Shown: positions 16,451 through 23,852 of the stretch, piece after piece
How the letters are laid out: each line of letters opens with the position of its first letter
Numbering within the stretch: the first letter of the stretch is position 1
NCBI RefSeq assembly: GCF_039548895.1
Contig: NZ_JBCLVG010000001.1
Length of the DNA stretch: 64,000 nt
Direction: 5' to 3' (one strand)
Source: Orlajensenia stereocauli
Lineage (GTDB): Bacteria > Actinomycetota > Actinomycetes > Actinomycetales > Microbacteriaceae
Translations under genes and position numbers: made by a program
The notes under the pieces: model-generated
Databases searched by the model: none
Told to the model about the DNA's origin: nothing
Seen by the model: the letters and a program-made list of their open reading frames with translations, nothing else

Positions 16451-16990
16451 ATGATCGACGATGCATCCGAAGCGCCATTGCTCGATCGGGCGCGCACGGG
16501 CGACAAGAGAGCATTCGACGAACTCCTCAGACCGCACCGCGACAGGCTGTGGGGCATATGCGTTCGGGTCACTAGGAACCGCGCCGACGCAGAAGACGCG
16601 GTCCAGAACGCGATGATCAACATCTGGGGTGGGCTTACCAGATTCAGAGGTGACTCCGCCTTCTCCACCTGGATCTACCGCATCGCGGCGAACGCCGCTC
16701 TCGGCATCGTCCGTCAGCGCAGGGACATCCCCGTCGCTGAGGTCTATGACGTGCACCCTGACCCTGGATTCGAAGACACAGTCGACAAGGGAATTGACCT
16801 GCAAGCAGCCCTGGCTGAGGTGAAAATGGATTTCCGGGTAGCCCTCGTGCTCCGGGAGTATGGAGGCCTCTCCTACGAGGAGATCGCCGAAGCCCAAGGC
16901 GTGCCAGTGCAGACAGTGAAATCCAGACTGCATCGCGCTCGCGCTGCAGTTCGTGATGCTCTCACTGCCAATCAAACGGCTGGACTCTAG
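16451..16990 (+). CDS. ECF-type RNA polymerase sigma factor
   Basis: ATG 16451 follows GAGGAG. The 179-residue protein has region 2 (about 20-85, with Asp-Ala-Glu-Asp-Ala-Val-Gln and Phe-Ser-Thr-Trp-Ile-Tyr-Arg-Ile-Ala-Ala-Asn) and region 4 (about 118-170, with Leu-Arg-Glu-Tyr-Gly-Gly-Leu-Ser-Tyr-Glu-Glu-Ile-Ala-Glu and Thr-Val-Lys-Ser-Arg-Leu-His-Arg-Ala-Arg). No zinc-binding or membrane anti-sigma gene follows. Being divergent from the dynamin/Hsp70 operon, it probably controls that operon and itself; its activity may be gated by an operon member. Confidence 0.9.
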   Translation: MIDDASEAPLLDRARTGDKRAFDELLRPHRDRLWGICVRVTRNRADAEDAVQNAMINIWGGLTRFRGDSAFSTWIYRIAANAALGIVRQRRDIPVAEVYDVHPDPGFEDTVDKGIDLQAALAEVKMDFRVALVLREYGGLSYEEIAEAQGVPVQTVKSRLHRARAAVRDALTANQTAGL

Positions 16991-17129
16991 TTCGATATTT
17001 CCCACAGCGTTCTGATGCAGCAACGCTCCAGGATGTTCCCGACGATCGTCGAGCTCATTTGCCGTGGCTCACATGCCAACTGCCGGTGGGCGTGCGCCGA
17101 TTGCTCGAGCCGTATTCATCGGTCCTGGC

Positions 17130-17258
17130 CTAGTCGACCTTGAAGGCTTCCAGCTCGGCGACACTCATCCGCCGGGCCTTGTCGCGACTGGTGGCCCTCT
17201 CTGCTGCCTCGAAGCATTGATGCGTTTCCAGGAAGGCGGCACGGTCTGCTTCCACCAC
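17130..17258 (-). CDS. Possible 42-residue helical protein or gene remnant
   Basis: From GTG 17258 the frame encodes a charged helical peptide with Phe-Leu-Glu-Thr-His and Arg-Arg-Met-Ser-Val-Ala-Glu-Leu-Glu-Ala-Phe. A GGGGG stretch lies six bases before the GTG. The frame is open upstream to a stop near 17312 without another good start, so this may be the tail of a lost gene. It lies in the 340-bp gap after the sigma factor, where nothing else is seen. Confidence 0.3.
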   Translation of the reverse strand: MVEADRAAFLETHQCFEAAERATSRDKARRMSVAELEAFKVD

Positions 17259-17334
17259 ACGATGCCCCCGGAAAGGGACAAGCGCTGGCGCCTCCAGGTT
17301 CGGTACCTTTCAGGCGAGGGAAGGACACCCCGCC

Positions 17335-17739
17335 ATGACGTATCAGAGCCCCCAACCCGAACCGGCCCGCACAGGAGGGGTCGGGAGGTCGATTTTCGGA
17401 CTTCTCGTGCTCCTATTGCAAGCCGCCGGCGTCGTCTTGCTGCTGATCGCCGCTTTCGGCGGAGGTCCGGTCATGTGGGCGTGGGGGTGGGGTCTCACCA
17501 TCGCTGGCATCGCCCTGTACGCGGTGATCAAGCTGATGAACCGCGCCGAACGCCAGCGAATCACAGAGGATGCCGTTCGCGGCGTCGGTGATCCGCCGCC
17601 ACCGTCCGTCCAGAAACAACTATGGTCAGCCGCGATGAAAGCCACCATGGACCGTTCCGCCCCCAGCATCTACATCATCGAGAACTATGGGCAACTGTGC
17701 CGGATGTGGGTGGAGCGGCACGGGACCGTTCGCCGCTGA
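17335..17739 (+). CDS. Two-pass membrane protein, unknown
   Basis: ATG 17335 follows AAGGAC. The 134-residue protein has two membrane segments (about 19-41 and 46-66) and a basic cytoplasmic C-terminus of about 65 residues with no known motif. It is unrelated to the other membrane proteins here as far as I can see. Confidence 0.6.
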   Translation: MTYQSPQPEPARTGGVGRSIFGLLVLLLQAAGVVLLLIAAFGGGPVMWAWGWGLTIAGIALYAVIKLMNRAERQRITEDAVRGVGDPPPPSVQKQLWSAAMKATMDRSAPSIYIIENYGQLCRMWVERHGTVRR

Positions 17740-17821
17740 GCCGACGCAGAGGAGAACCCGCGGGCTCAGCCGTCATTCATGATCGGCAGAGCTGAGACCG
17801 TCCGCCACATGCCCATGAGGC

Positions 17822-18538
17822 ATGAGCACCCCGCACCCCGTCCCCACACCGGTCCAGGCCGTGGCGTCCTGGGCGTGGCGGATCCTCGTGATCGTCGCCG
17901 CGGCCGCCGCAGCAATGTGGGGCCTCGCGAAGCTGTCGGAGATCGTCATCCCGGTGCTCATCGCCATCCTCCTCGGCTCCCTCCTCGTCCCCGTCGTCGG
18001 GTTCCTGAAGCAGTTCCTCCCGGCCATGTGGGAGACGGGGCGCGTCCCGGACGTGCTCGGGTTCGTCGCCCACATCTTGACGACCCCGGATGCCCGGTCG
18101 TTGCCGGCGGAGTTCCCGGACGGCCAGGAGGTGGTCGTGATCGCACTGTTCACGGAGTCGTGGGCGTCGGTCCTCGACGGTGCGACTGAGGAGGAGCGGG
18201 AAGAGGCTGAGGCGTTCTGCGCGAACCATTCTGTGGCCGACCATCCGCTCGGTGCGGAGTCGAAGACGTTAGTGGCGGTCGCCGTTGACGGCGGCCGGTA
18301 TGCGATCTGTCAGGCCCGCGGCGATGACGTCCCGATCTGGATGGAAGCCGGGATGACGCAGTCATCGGCGGCGTCGTCATGCACGCGCTGCAGGCTGTGC
18401 TCGACGCTGCACTCCGAAACTGACCTGAACCCATTTTCGCCCGGTCCGCGCATGAAGGTGGCGACAAAACACCACCTGACCGTTGGAGACGACCATGGCC
18501 ATGTCCTACGAAGCCGCGCTGAAGCAGTGGGGCGCTGA
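17822..18538 (+). pseudogene. Chimeric open frame: AI-2E transporter N-terminus joined to unrelated sequence
   Basis: Residues 1-50 look like the first two membrane segments of an AI-2E (PerM) family transporter, including Val-Ile-Pro-Val-Leu-Ile-Ala-Ile-Leu-Leu and Leu-Val-Pro-Val-Val-Gly. From about residue 52 the sequence changes to a soluble segment with Thr-Pro-Asp-Ala-Arg and Ala-Val-Asp-Gly-Gly-Arg-Tyr-Ala, then becomes cysteine/serine-rich and loses coding character. The last 44 bases overlap the well-formed gene at 18495. AI-2E transporters are about 350 residues, so this is a remnant fused by deletion. Confidence 0.5.
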
Positions 18539-18791
18539 CAAGCTGAACCGCTACGGCGACACCGTCGATCCTGCTGACGTGACCGTCACCATGAACTTCG
18601 AGGCAGGCTACGCCTGCTGCGGCGGACGGGATCCCGGCTGCTACTGCTCGAACGCGACAGACCCTGTCGCTGAGGTCCTCGTCGACGGAGGCGGACGCTA
18701 CCGGTACCGCATCGACCTGCAGGACTTCGACTTCGTGTCGGTCCTCGCCGAGATCGTCGAAGCGGGCGGCGGCACCGTCACCTCAGCCTGA
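18495..18791 (+). CDS. Small cysteine-rich protein, unknown
   Basis: ATG 18495 follows GGAGA. The 98-residue protein contains a tight cluster Cys-Cys-Gly-Gly-Arg-Asp-Pro-Gly-Cys-Tyr-Cys-Ser at about 40-51, possibly a metal site, followed by a beta-rich, Asp-rich half. It has no signal peptide. I do not recognise the family. Confidence 0.6.
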   Translation: MAMSYEAALKQWGADKLNRYGDTVDPADVTVTMNFEAGYACCGGRDPGCYCSNATDPVAEVLVDGGGRYRYRIDLQDFDFVSVLAEIVEAGGGTVTSA

Positions 18792-18863
18792 CCCCACGAC
18801 TGGGCGGTGCGCACCGTGGGCGCTCGCCGGTACTGTTTTCCGCGAACGTGAAAGGCGGCAGTC

Positions 18864-19385
18864 ATGCCAGTTGCAGGTTGGTACCAGGACCCGGAGAACA
18901 GCTTGAACCTCCGTTGGTGGGACGGCATCCAGTGGACCCAGTCGGTTCAACCGGCCGCTCAGGCAGCCCCGCCGGCGTATGTCGCTCCGGCCGCCCCGGT
19001 CCAGCACGCCCCTGTGTACACGCCGCAGCAGCAGTACCCGGTGCAGGCTTCTGCGTACCCCGCCCAGTTCGCAGCGACCCAGCAGTTCCAGCCGTACCCG
19101 GCTGCGTCCGTCTGGAAGCCGCCGCAGGGGTTGGCGTTGTCAGCGACTCTGCTCGGCGCTATCGGGATAGCGCTCGGGTGGGGAATCCCGTTCTTCGGGC
19201 TGGTCCTCGGCGCGGTCGGCCTGGTCCTCGGCCTGGTGGCCCTGTCGAAAGCGAACGCCGCCCCGAACGGAGTCGACCCGGCCCGCACCGGGAAGACGTT
19301 GGCGATCTGGGGTGTGGCCCTGTCCGGGTCCGCGCTGGTGGTCGGGGTGTTCGCGTTCATCGTCTGGGCCGGCATTAACGCGTAG
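18864..19385 (+). CDS. DUF2510-DUF4190 membrane protein
   Basis: ATG 18864 follows GAAAGGCGG. Residues 1-27 are a DUF2510 domain (Gly-Trp-Tyr-x-Asp-Pro ... Leu-Arg-Trp-Trp-Asp-Gly-x-x-Trp-Thr). A Pro/Gln/Ala/Tyr-rich linker follows to about 85, then a DUF4190-like membrane core with three segments to the end. Such proteins are common and poorly understood in actinobacteria. It is probably a shorter relative of the truncated protein at the start of the window. Confidence 0.8.
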   Translation: MPVAGWYQDPENSLNLRWWDGIQWTQSVQPAAQAAPPAYVAPAAPVQHAPVYTPQQQYPVQASAYPAQFAATQQFQPYPAASVWKPPQGLALSATLLGAIGIALGWGIPFFGLVLGAVGLVLGLVALSKANAAPNGVDPARTGKTLAIWGVALSGSALVVGVFAFIVWAGINA

Positions 19386-19737
19386 CTTCCGTAGCAGGGG
19401 CTCGCGGGTGCATTCGATCCACGGCCACGAACTCCACGCGTATGCTCTCGCTGCGCCGGAACTCAGCAGTGACTCCGTGCCCGGTAGACGGCCGTCGCCG
19501 GCATGCACGTCGCATGCTCGAAGTACGCCACCGAGTACTGATCTGATCCACCTGAAAACCCGGCCCATCGTCACGATTCCCGGTTTTCTGCCGCCACCGG
19601 CCGGATGCCTGGTTGCTGCTAATCTCAACTCGACCGTTACGCAACGAAGCGCCACGTAGTCAGGCCGCCGGTCCCGATCAAGGAGGGCCGGTTCGCAGTG
19701 CAGGCCCAACCCCGGAAATGAGAGGGGCTGCACACGC
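19386..19737. other. Gap without a recognised gene
   Basis: The open frames on both strands are short, start-poor and unlike proteins. No RNA gene, long palindrome or repeat is visible. The promoter of the small gene at 19738 is presumably inside. Confidence 0.4.
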
Positions 19738-19947
19738 ATGCCTGAGCGCACCTGCACGAAACGCCGCTACACGTCGATCGGTGACGCGATCACCGCGATG
19801 AAAGCGATCCGCCGGAACGGCACCACGACCGGGAAGCTGCCGGTCGCCCCGTACCCGTGCGAAACCTGTCGCAATTTCTGGCACCTCACGTCACAGAAGC
19901 CGAAAGGGCGTCGACGTGCATGGTGGGAGAAGTTCTCTGCCGAGTGA
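19738..19947 (+). CDS. Small zinc-ribbon-like protein
   Basis: The 69-residue basic protein contains Cys6, then Pro-Tyr-Pro-Cys-Glu-Thr-Cys ... Phe-Trp-His-Leu-Thr-Ser, a CxxC plus His pattern typical of small actinobacterial and phage proteins that may bind zinc. The GAGAGGGG upstream is about ten bases from ATG 19738. It overlaps the tail of the convergent frame at 19886. Confidence 0.55.
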   Translation: MPERTCTKRRYTSIGDAITAMKAIRRNGTTTGKLPVAPYPCETCRNFWHLTSQKPKGRRRAWWEKFSAE

Positions 19948-20155
19948 CCTGGAAATGGCGCTCGAACTTAGAGGGCGCTTTCAGAGCAATCATCGGGTCA
20001 GTCGCATCGGGGTGTGACTTGAGCGTGTATCCGAGGAGCTCACCGGCGGCAGCGCCGGTCCAGTAGAACTGATTGACCTGGCCCTGGTCGGCGCGAAATC
20101 GCAGCAAAGCCAGTGAGCTGTCGTACAGGCCCTTACTTCGTATGAATTGCTGCAT
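19886..20155 (-). CDS. Hypothetical 89-residue protein
   Basis: ATG 20155 follows GGAAAGG at eight bases. The product begins Met-Gln-Gln-Phe-Ile-Arg-Ser-Lys-Gly-Leu and includes a short hydrophobic Gly/Ala/Leu stretch around residue 35. Its end overlaps the convergent gene by 62 bases, which lowers confidence in the last 20 residues. No family is recognised. Confidence 0.4.
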   Translation of the reverse strand: MQQFIRSKGLYDSSLALLRFRADQGQVNQFYWTGAAAGELLGYTLKSHPDATDPMIALKAPSKFERHFQVTRQRTSPTMHVDALSASVT

Positions 20156-20361
20156 CGCCGTGCCTTTCCGTCACCTTTCGCAGCTTGTCCGTTGCCCAAC
20201 GAACTGGAAGGGCAGCCGGCTTTCGCGTCTATCTCATATCGCCTTGATTCCAAGATCGCGGAGATTGGCGCGCGATCCGAGCACGGGAGATACCGCCTCC
20301 GTTACCGAATTGCTGGAACTCACGTGGAAGGCAGCGCTTCTGTCGGCGAACATCGCGCGAG

Positions 20362-20892
20362 CTAAGCCTGACCGCCGCCACCTTGTCGGGTTTCGATGAC
20401 CTTGGCACCAGTCCAGAGCAAACCCGTCACGATCACCATCGCGGCGAGGGTGAGCTTGGCTTTCCGAGTTTCCCGCGCCTGTTCTGCAGCGAGTTCCGAG
20501 GTCTTGGTGTGCTGCTCGGACTCCGCCCTTGCGGTTTCAACCACATGCTCGACCAAGAATCGCCTGTGGTCCTCGCTAATGTCATCCCGGCCGAGCTCGC
20601 CCTTGAGTACGCTCCGGACGTCCGCCAATGATTCGTGGAGATCGCTCCGGCTCTTCTCGTTCGCGTCGAGTGTCTTCTCCAGGGTTTCTTCCAAGCCGTT
20701 CATGGCTTCGAGCGCGAACCTCTGCAGAGCGGGAACCTTGTCTATGAGACTTAGACGAACCTCATCCGACATTTCAGGCAACGCCGTCTCTAGCGCGAGG
20801 ACTTGGTCATTCGTGACATCGTCGAACGACGCGATGCCGAGAGCCTTCTTTACTGCGTCTTCGCTGCCGAGGCTCAATGTAGCTCTTTTCAT
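20362..20892 (-). CDS. Tail-anchored helical protein
   Basis: The 176-residue protein is almost entirely charged helix, with heptad-like stretches at about 60-145, then a Lys/Arg patch and one membrane segment at about 145-166 near the C-terminus. There is no signal peptide, so the helices should be cytoplasmic. The role is unknown. Base composition here and onward to 23.1 kb looks less GC-rich than the rest of the window. Confidence 0.6.
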   Translation of the reverse strand: MKRATLSLGSEDAVKKALGIASFDDVTNDQVLALETALPEMSDEVRLSLIDKVPALQRFALEAMNGLEETLEKTLDANEKSRSDLHESLADVRSVLKGELGRDDISEDHRRFLVEHVVETARAESEQHTKTSELAAEQARETRKAKLTLAAMVIVTGLLWTGAKVIETRQGGGGQA

Positions 20893-21026
20893 GGTGTTGG
20901 CGAGGGGGTCAAGTTTCCCGTCATAGTATCGGGCACACCGACGCCTGAAATCAGAACACGCGGCATCGGATCTTCGCTCACGAGGGTCGACCTACAGACG
21001 ACAGCCTCAACCGTCTCCACGCCTCC

Positions 21027-21131
21027 ATGGAACAGCACGAACACCCTCAGCTGAGGGTCCAGTTCTCCCAGTTCGACTTCGACTGCGGCGAGCTAAGCGT
21101 GTATCTCGACATGGTCGGGGTTAGACGGTAG
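21027..21131 (+). CDS. Possible small coding remnant
   Basis: From ATG 21027 the frame gives 34 residues with Gln-Phe-Ser-Gln-Phe-Asp-Phe-Asp-Cys and a GC-rich third position. The frame extends upstream for about 20 sensible codons without a start. It may be a gene fragment. The rest of the gap 20893-21289 shows nothing else. Confidence 0.25.
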   Translation: MEQHEHPQLRVQFSQFDFDCGELSVYLDMVGVRR

Positions 21132-21289
21132 TCGTGCGCGCGAGGCTCCGTCGGCATCGGATGGTCGGTCCGCACCGCATGGGCGTGAGTCGCAATGACT
21201 CCATCAGCGGGCCGGCGTTGTGAGCGACTGTGTGGACGGCCTGGCTTGGTGTGGGGCGGTTCGGTTGCATGTCTAGCTAATCTGCAGCC

Positions 21290-21877
21290 GTGACGGATTT
21301 TGACTACTTGGTAGAGAACGCCCTTCGCCGTCTGAGGGATCATGGCTTGCCGATCGCTGAAGCGACCTCTCACGTGTCACCCGTGCCCGGCCTTTACGCG
21401 ATTCACGCCGATGAGACCGTCTGGATCGAGCTGGGTCTCGAATGGCGTGGTGGACTGCCGCTCTACGTGGGCAAGGCAGAGGACTCGCTGGTAGCTCGGG
21501 ATATTCGGACCCATTTTGGCGCCGGGCGGACTGGTACATCGACCATCCGCCGGTCATTCGCTGCGCTGCTCCGCGAACAGCTGGACTTGCGCGGACAACC
21601 AAGGAACCCCGAGAACCCAGGCCACTTCAGCAACTTCGGGCTCCCCGACGCCGATGACGCCCGCCTGTCGACCTGGATGAACGAGAAACTCCGCATCAGC
21701 GTCTGGGCCAAGCCGGAGACCGACACCGAGCTCGTGAACGTCGAGACCGCGGTGATCCGCGCATGGGAACCGCCGATCAACATAGCGAAGAACCCACGAA
21801 AGGATGTTCATCTGCAGGCCGTGCGGAGAGCCATGGCAGACGAGGCTCGCGGTTGGGCGAGCGAGCGCGGGCTCTAG
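21290..21877 (+). CDS. GIY-YIG-like nuclease family protein
   Basis: The 195-residue protein has Val-Pro-Gly-Leu-Tyr-Ala-Ile-His at about 31-38 and Leu-Pro-Leu-Tyr-Val-Gly-Lys-Ala-Glu at about 55-63, the two strands of the GIY-YIG fold, followed by Arg/His-rich Thr-His-Phe-Gly-Ala-Gly-Arg-Thr-Gly. Glu-Thr-Ala-Val-Ile-Arg-Ala-Trp-Glu-Pro-Pro-Ile-Asn at about 150-162 fits the conserved Glu and Asn of the domain. It would cut DNA. A TAATCT -10-like word lies 8 bases before GTG 21290, so the mRNA may be leaderless. Stand-alone nucleases of this type are frequent on mobile islands. Confidence 0.7.
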   Translation: MTDFDYLVENALRRLRDHGLPIAEATSHVSPVPGLYAIHADETVWIELGLEWRGGLPLYVGKAEDSLVARDIRTHFGAGRTGTSTIRRSFAALLREQLDLRGQPRNPENPGHFSNFGLPDADDARLSTWMNEKLRISVWAKPETDTELVNVETAVIRAWEPPINIAKNPRKDVHLQAVRRAMADEARGWASERGL

Positions 21878-21998
21878 GCTCTGGCGTTGCCGGCCCTCCA
21901 GCAGCACCGACCCCCTGACTGGTGTCGCGCGTGGTGCTGGCGATATTCATGCCGCCCGGTAGCGTCGGACAGGAACGACATCGAAGGCCCGGAGACAA

Positions 21999-23105
21999 AT
22001 GTTTGAAGCACTGAATTGGGACAACCTACTCTCCGGCACCATTGGTGCGATCCTCGGCGCGGTTCTAGGGGGTGGCGTGACAGTCCTTGTTCTCTTCCTC
22101 ACTAACCGAGTGACGCGACAGGAAAATGCGAAGGCGCTGTCACTGCAGAAGGGGCATTTCGAAACTGCGGCAAGTCAAGCTGACGCCCATTTCAAAGCCC
22201 AGCTTTCGGCTGATCGTGAGGCTGCTCGCGAGGCGCGAGAGATTTCAGCTGTCGAGGCTCTTCTCACGTTCCTCCAGACGGATTTCTATGACAACCCCAC
22301 GGACTTGCACTTGCTGCCGAAGCTTGCGGCACGATGCAATTTGCTGACCCTAAACGCTCGACGAGAAGTCTCAGAGGGCTGGGACACTGTGAGGTTCAAT
22401 CGCATGAATAGCGGACGGAGACGCCATCCGCTCGAGAAGGCAATCGTTCCGTGGGTATCCGCGATCAACTTAGCCCGACGGTTTCCGAACGTGGCACCGC
22501 TGCTCGACGGGGCGACAGCAGTATTTCCCGTCATCTCCATTGCGGACGTTGAGGATTCAGACCGCGAGATCAGACGAGCCGCAGAAGCTTTGTCCCGCCG
22601 GCTGCTCCAATGGGCACACCTTTCCGACGAGGAAAAGGTGAATGCCTTCGATGAGATCACTCACTCCGCTGCACTCCCAACCAAAATGGTTCGCCGGGCC
22701 GTTGACTATCTTCTTGGCGCGCAGAATCACCGCGAGCGCCCGACGTCACTTCTACTAAACCGGCGAGACCTGGTCGAACTGTACAAGACTGCGTTGGAGC
22801 TGGAGTCGGGTATGGATGGCCATTGTTTCGACGCAGTGAAGTCACGCGCACCACTCTTTGTCAGAGCTTCGGCGATAGAACCGACGAGTGAGGCAGTCAG
22901 AGGTATCGAGCTCGTCGAGACCGAAGGTAATACGTTGGTCGTCCTCCACGAAACGGCCAACCATGAGGATCGTGTAGAGCGCCCGGAGTATGACGAAGAG
23001 AGCGAAGTGCGTACGCGGCGAATGCAGGAGCGCCGTCGGGAAGAGAGGAACAGCTTCCGCGAGTGGAAGAAGGCACAGGGACGAGTGCAGGGCGCTCCGG
23101 GTTAA
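21999..23105 (+). CDS. Membrane-anchored protein of unknown function
   Basis: The 368-residue protein has one N-terminal membrane segment (about 10-35) followed by a coiled-coil-like Ala/Gln/Glu stretch (about 38-85) and a long helical cytoplasmic region, ending in a very basic Arg/Glu tail. This plan is common in island-encoded hypothetical proteins near restriction or defence genes, but no catalytic motif is visible. It is the last gene before the island boundary. Confidence 0.6.
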   Translation: MFEALNWDNLLSGTIGAILGAVLGGGVTVLVLFLTNRVTRQENAKALSLQKGHFETAASQADAHFKAQLSADREAAREAREISAVEALLTFLQTDFYDNPTDLHLLPKLAARCNLLTLNARREVSEGWDTVRFNRMNSGRRRHPLEKAIVPWVSAINLARRFPNVAPLLDGATAVFPVISIADVEDSDREIRRAAEALSRRLLQWAHLSDEEKVNAFDEITHSAALPTKMVRRAVDYLLGAQNHRERPTSLLLNRRDLVELYKTALELESGMDGHCFDAVKSRAPLFVRASAIEPTSEAVRGIELVETEGNTLVVLHETANHEDRVERPEYDEESEVRTRRMQERRREERNSFREWKKAQGRVQGAPG

Positions 23106-23560
23106 CGCCCACCGACGGGGTCAGAGTCAATCAGGGCATCGGAGTTCTGGGTGAATGGTACCGCGTGCAGTTTTTGACGCGGCAAGACCTGTGCCCGGTC
23201 TACCCATCGATCTTGTCGGAGAGCTCAGAGGTTTGGACCCATCTGGGCGGCTGGGGACCGGGTCGACGCTCGTACCGCTGAATGCTGGGCTCACCTCTAC
23301 ACGCCTGGGCAGGCTCATCTGGCTGATGGGCGCGCTGTCTGTTCGAGGGGTTGGGACTTCCAGACGCGCTCAGCGGAGGTTGTGATGCGGCCACGGGAGG
23401 GCCACTCGCAGCGGCCGTGAGCGGGTGGGAGACGCGGCGCCAAGGGTGTGTGGCTGAGATGCCGCGGTCATGCGGCAGAGGGCGGCTTGCCCGCCGGAGG
23501 GAGTGCTGGACAGCCCGTGTCGCACCCGGCAGTTGCGGCTAGGCACGAAAACCGACCTGG
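23106..23560. other. Gap between last island gene and attachment region
   Basis: No integrase or excisionase frame is present on either strand. Open frames here lack start signals and protein-like composition. Confidence 0.4.
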
Positions 23561-23599
23561 GGTTTTACATAGGTTTTATGCCGGTTCTACTCGGTGTTT
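23561..23599 (+). repeat. Helically phased GGTTTTA-like direct repeats
   Basis: GGTTTTA at 23561 and 23572, GGTTCTA at 23583 and GGTGTTT at 23593 follow each other at 11, 11 and 10 bp in an AT-rich patch about 100 bp before the tRNA-like sequence. Phased short repeats beside an attachment core resemble arm-type sites of tyrosine integrases. Confidence 0.4.
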
Positions 23600-23676
23600 T
23601 CAGGTGCGCTTGGATGCGGTGCCCTCGCAGCGAAATTGTGAACTTCCCTGTATTTCCGGGCATTTCTGGCGAATCC

Positions 23677-23749
23677 GCACATGTCTCTAGTGAACGGGAA
23701 CCTTTGACTCCAGATCAGTGGGTTCTCGGTTCAAGTCCGAGGGGGTGCA
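23677..23749 (+). tRNA. tRNA 3' half with degenerate 5' half, probable island attachment site
   Basis: Bases 23703-23749 fit tRNA positions 27-73: anticodon loop CTCCAGA (anticodon CCA at 23710-23712), variable loop, T stem CTCGG/CCGAG with TTCAAGT loop, acceptor strand GGGGTGC and A73. The 26 bases upstream begin GCAC and give the right length, but acceptor positions 5 and 7 mispair and the D arm is poor, so an intact functional tRNA is doubtful. The discriminator A is also unusual for bacterial tRNA-Trp. It marks the right boundary of the island; the intact gene should lie at the other end. Confidence 0.5.
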
Positions 23750-23753
23750 CGAA

Positions 23754-23785
23754 AAGCCTCGAACCTCTCGCCAGGTTCGGGGCTT
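23754..23785 (+). terminator. Hairpin terminator behind the tRNA-like sequence
   Basis: Arms of 13 bp with one T-G pair (AAGCCTCGAACCT against AGGTTCGGGGCTT) enclose CTCGCC and are followed by CTTGCTTG. The position directly after the tRNA 3' end suggests that this is original chromosomal sequence. It may also serve the convergent ClC gene. Confidence 0.7.
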
Positions 23786-23852
23786 CTTGCTTGCGCTGGC
23801 GATGTCGCCGTCAGCACCCGACGGCCGGAACGCCTCTCGGGCGCATCGTGGT

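Noticed and set aside
1..23750. Prophage or conjugative element
   Set aside because: No capsid, portal, terminase, tail, relaxase or type IV secretion gene is visible in this part. It is described only as an island.
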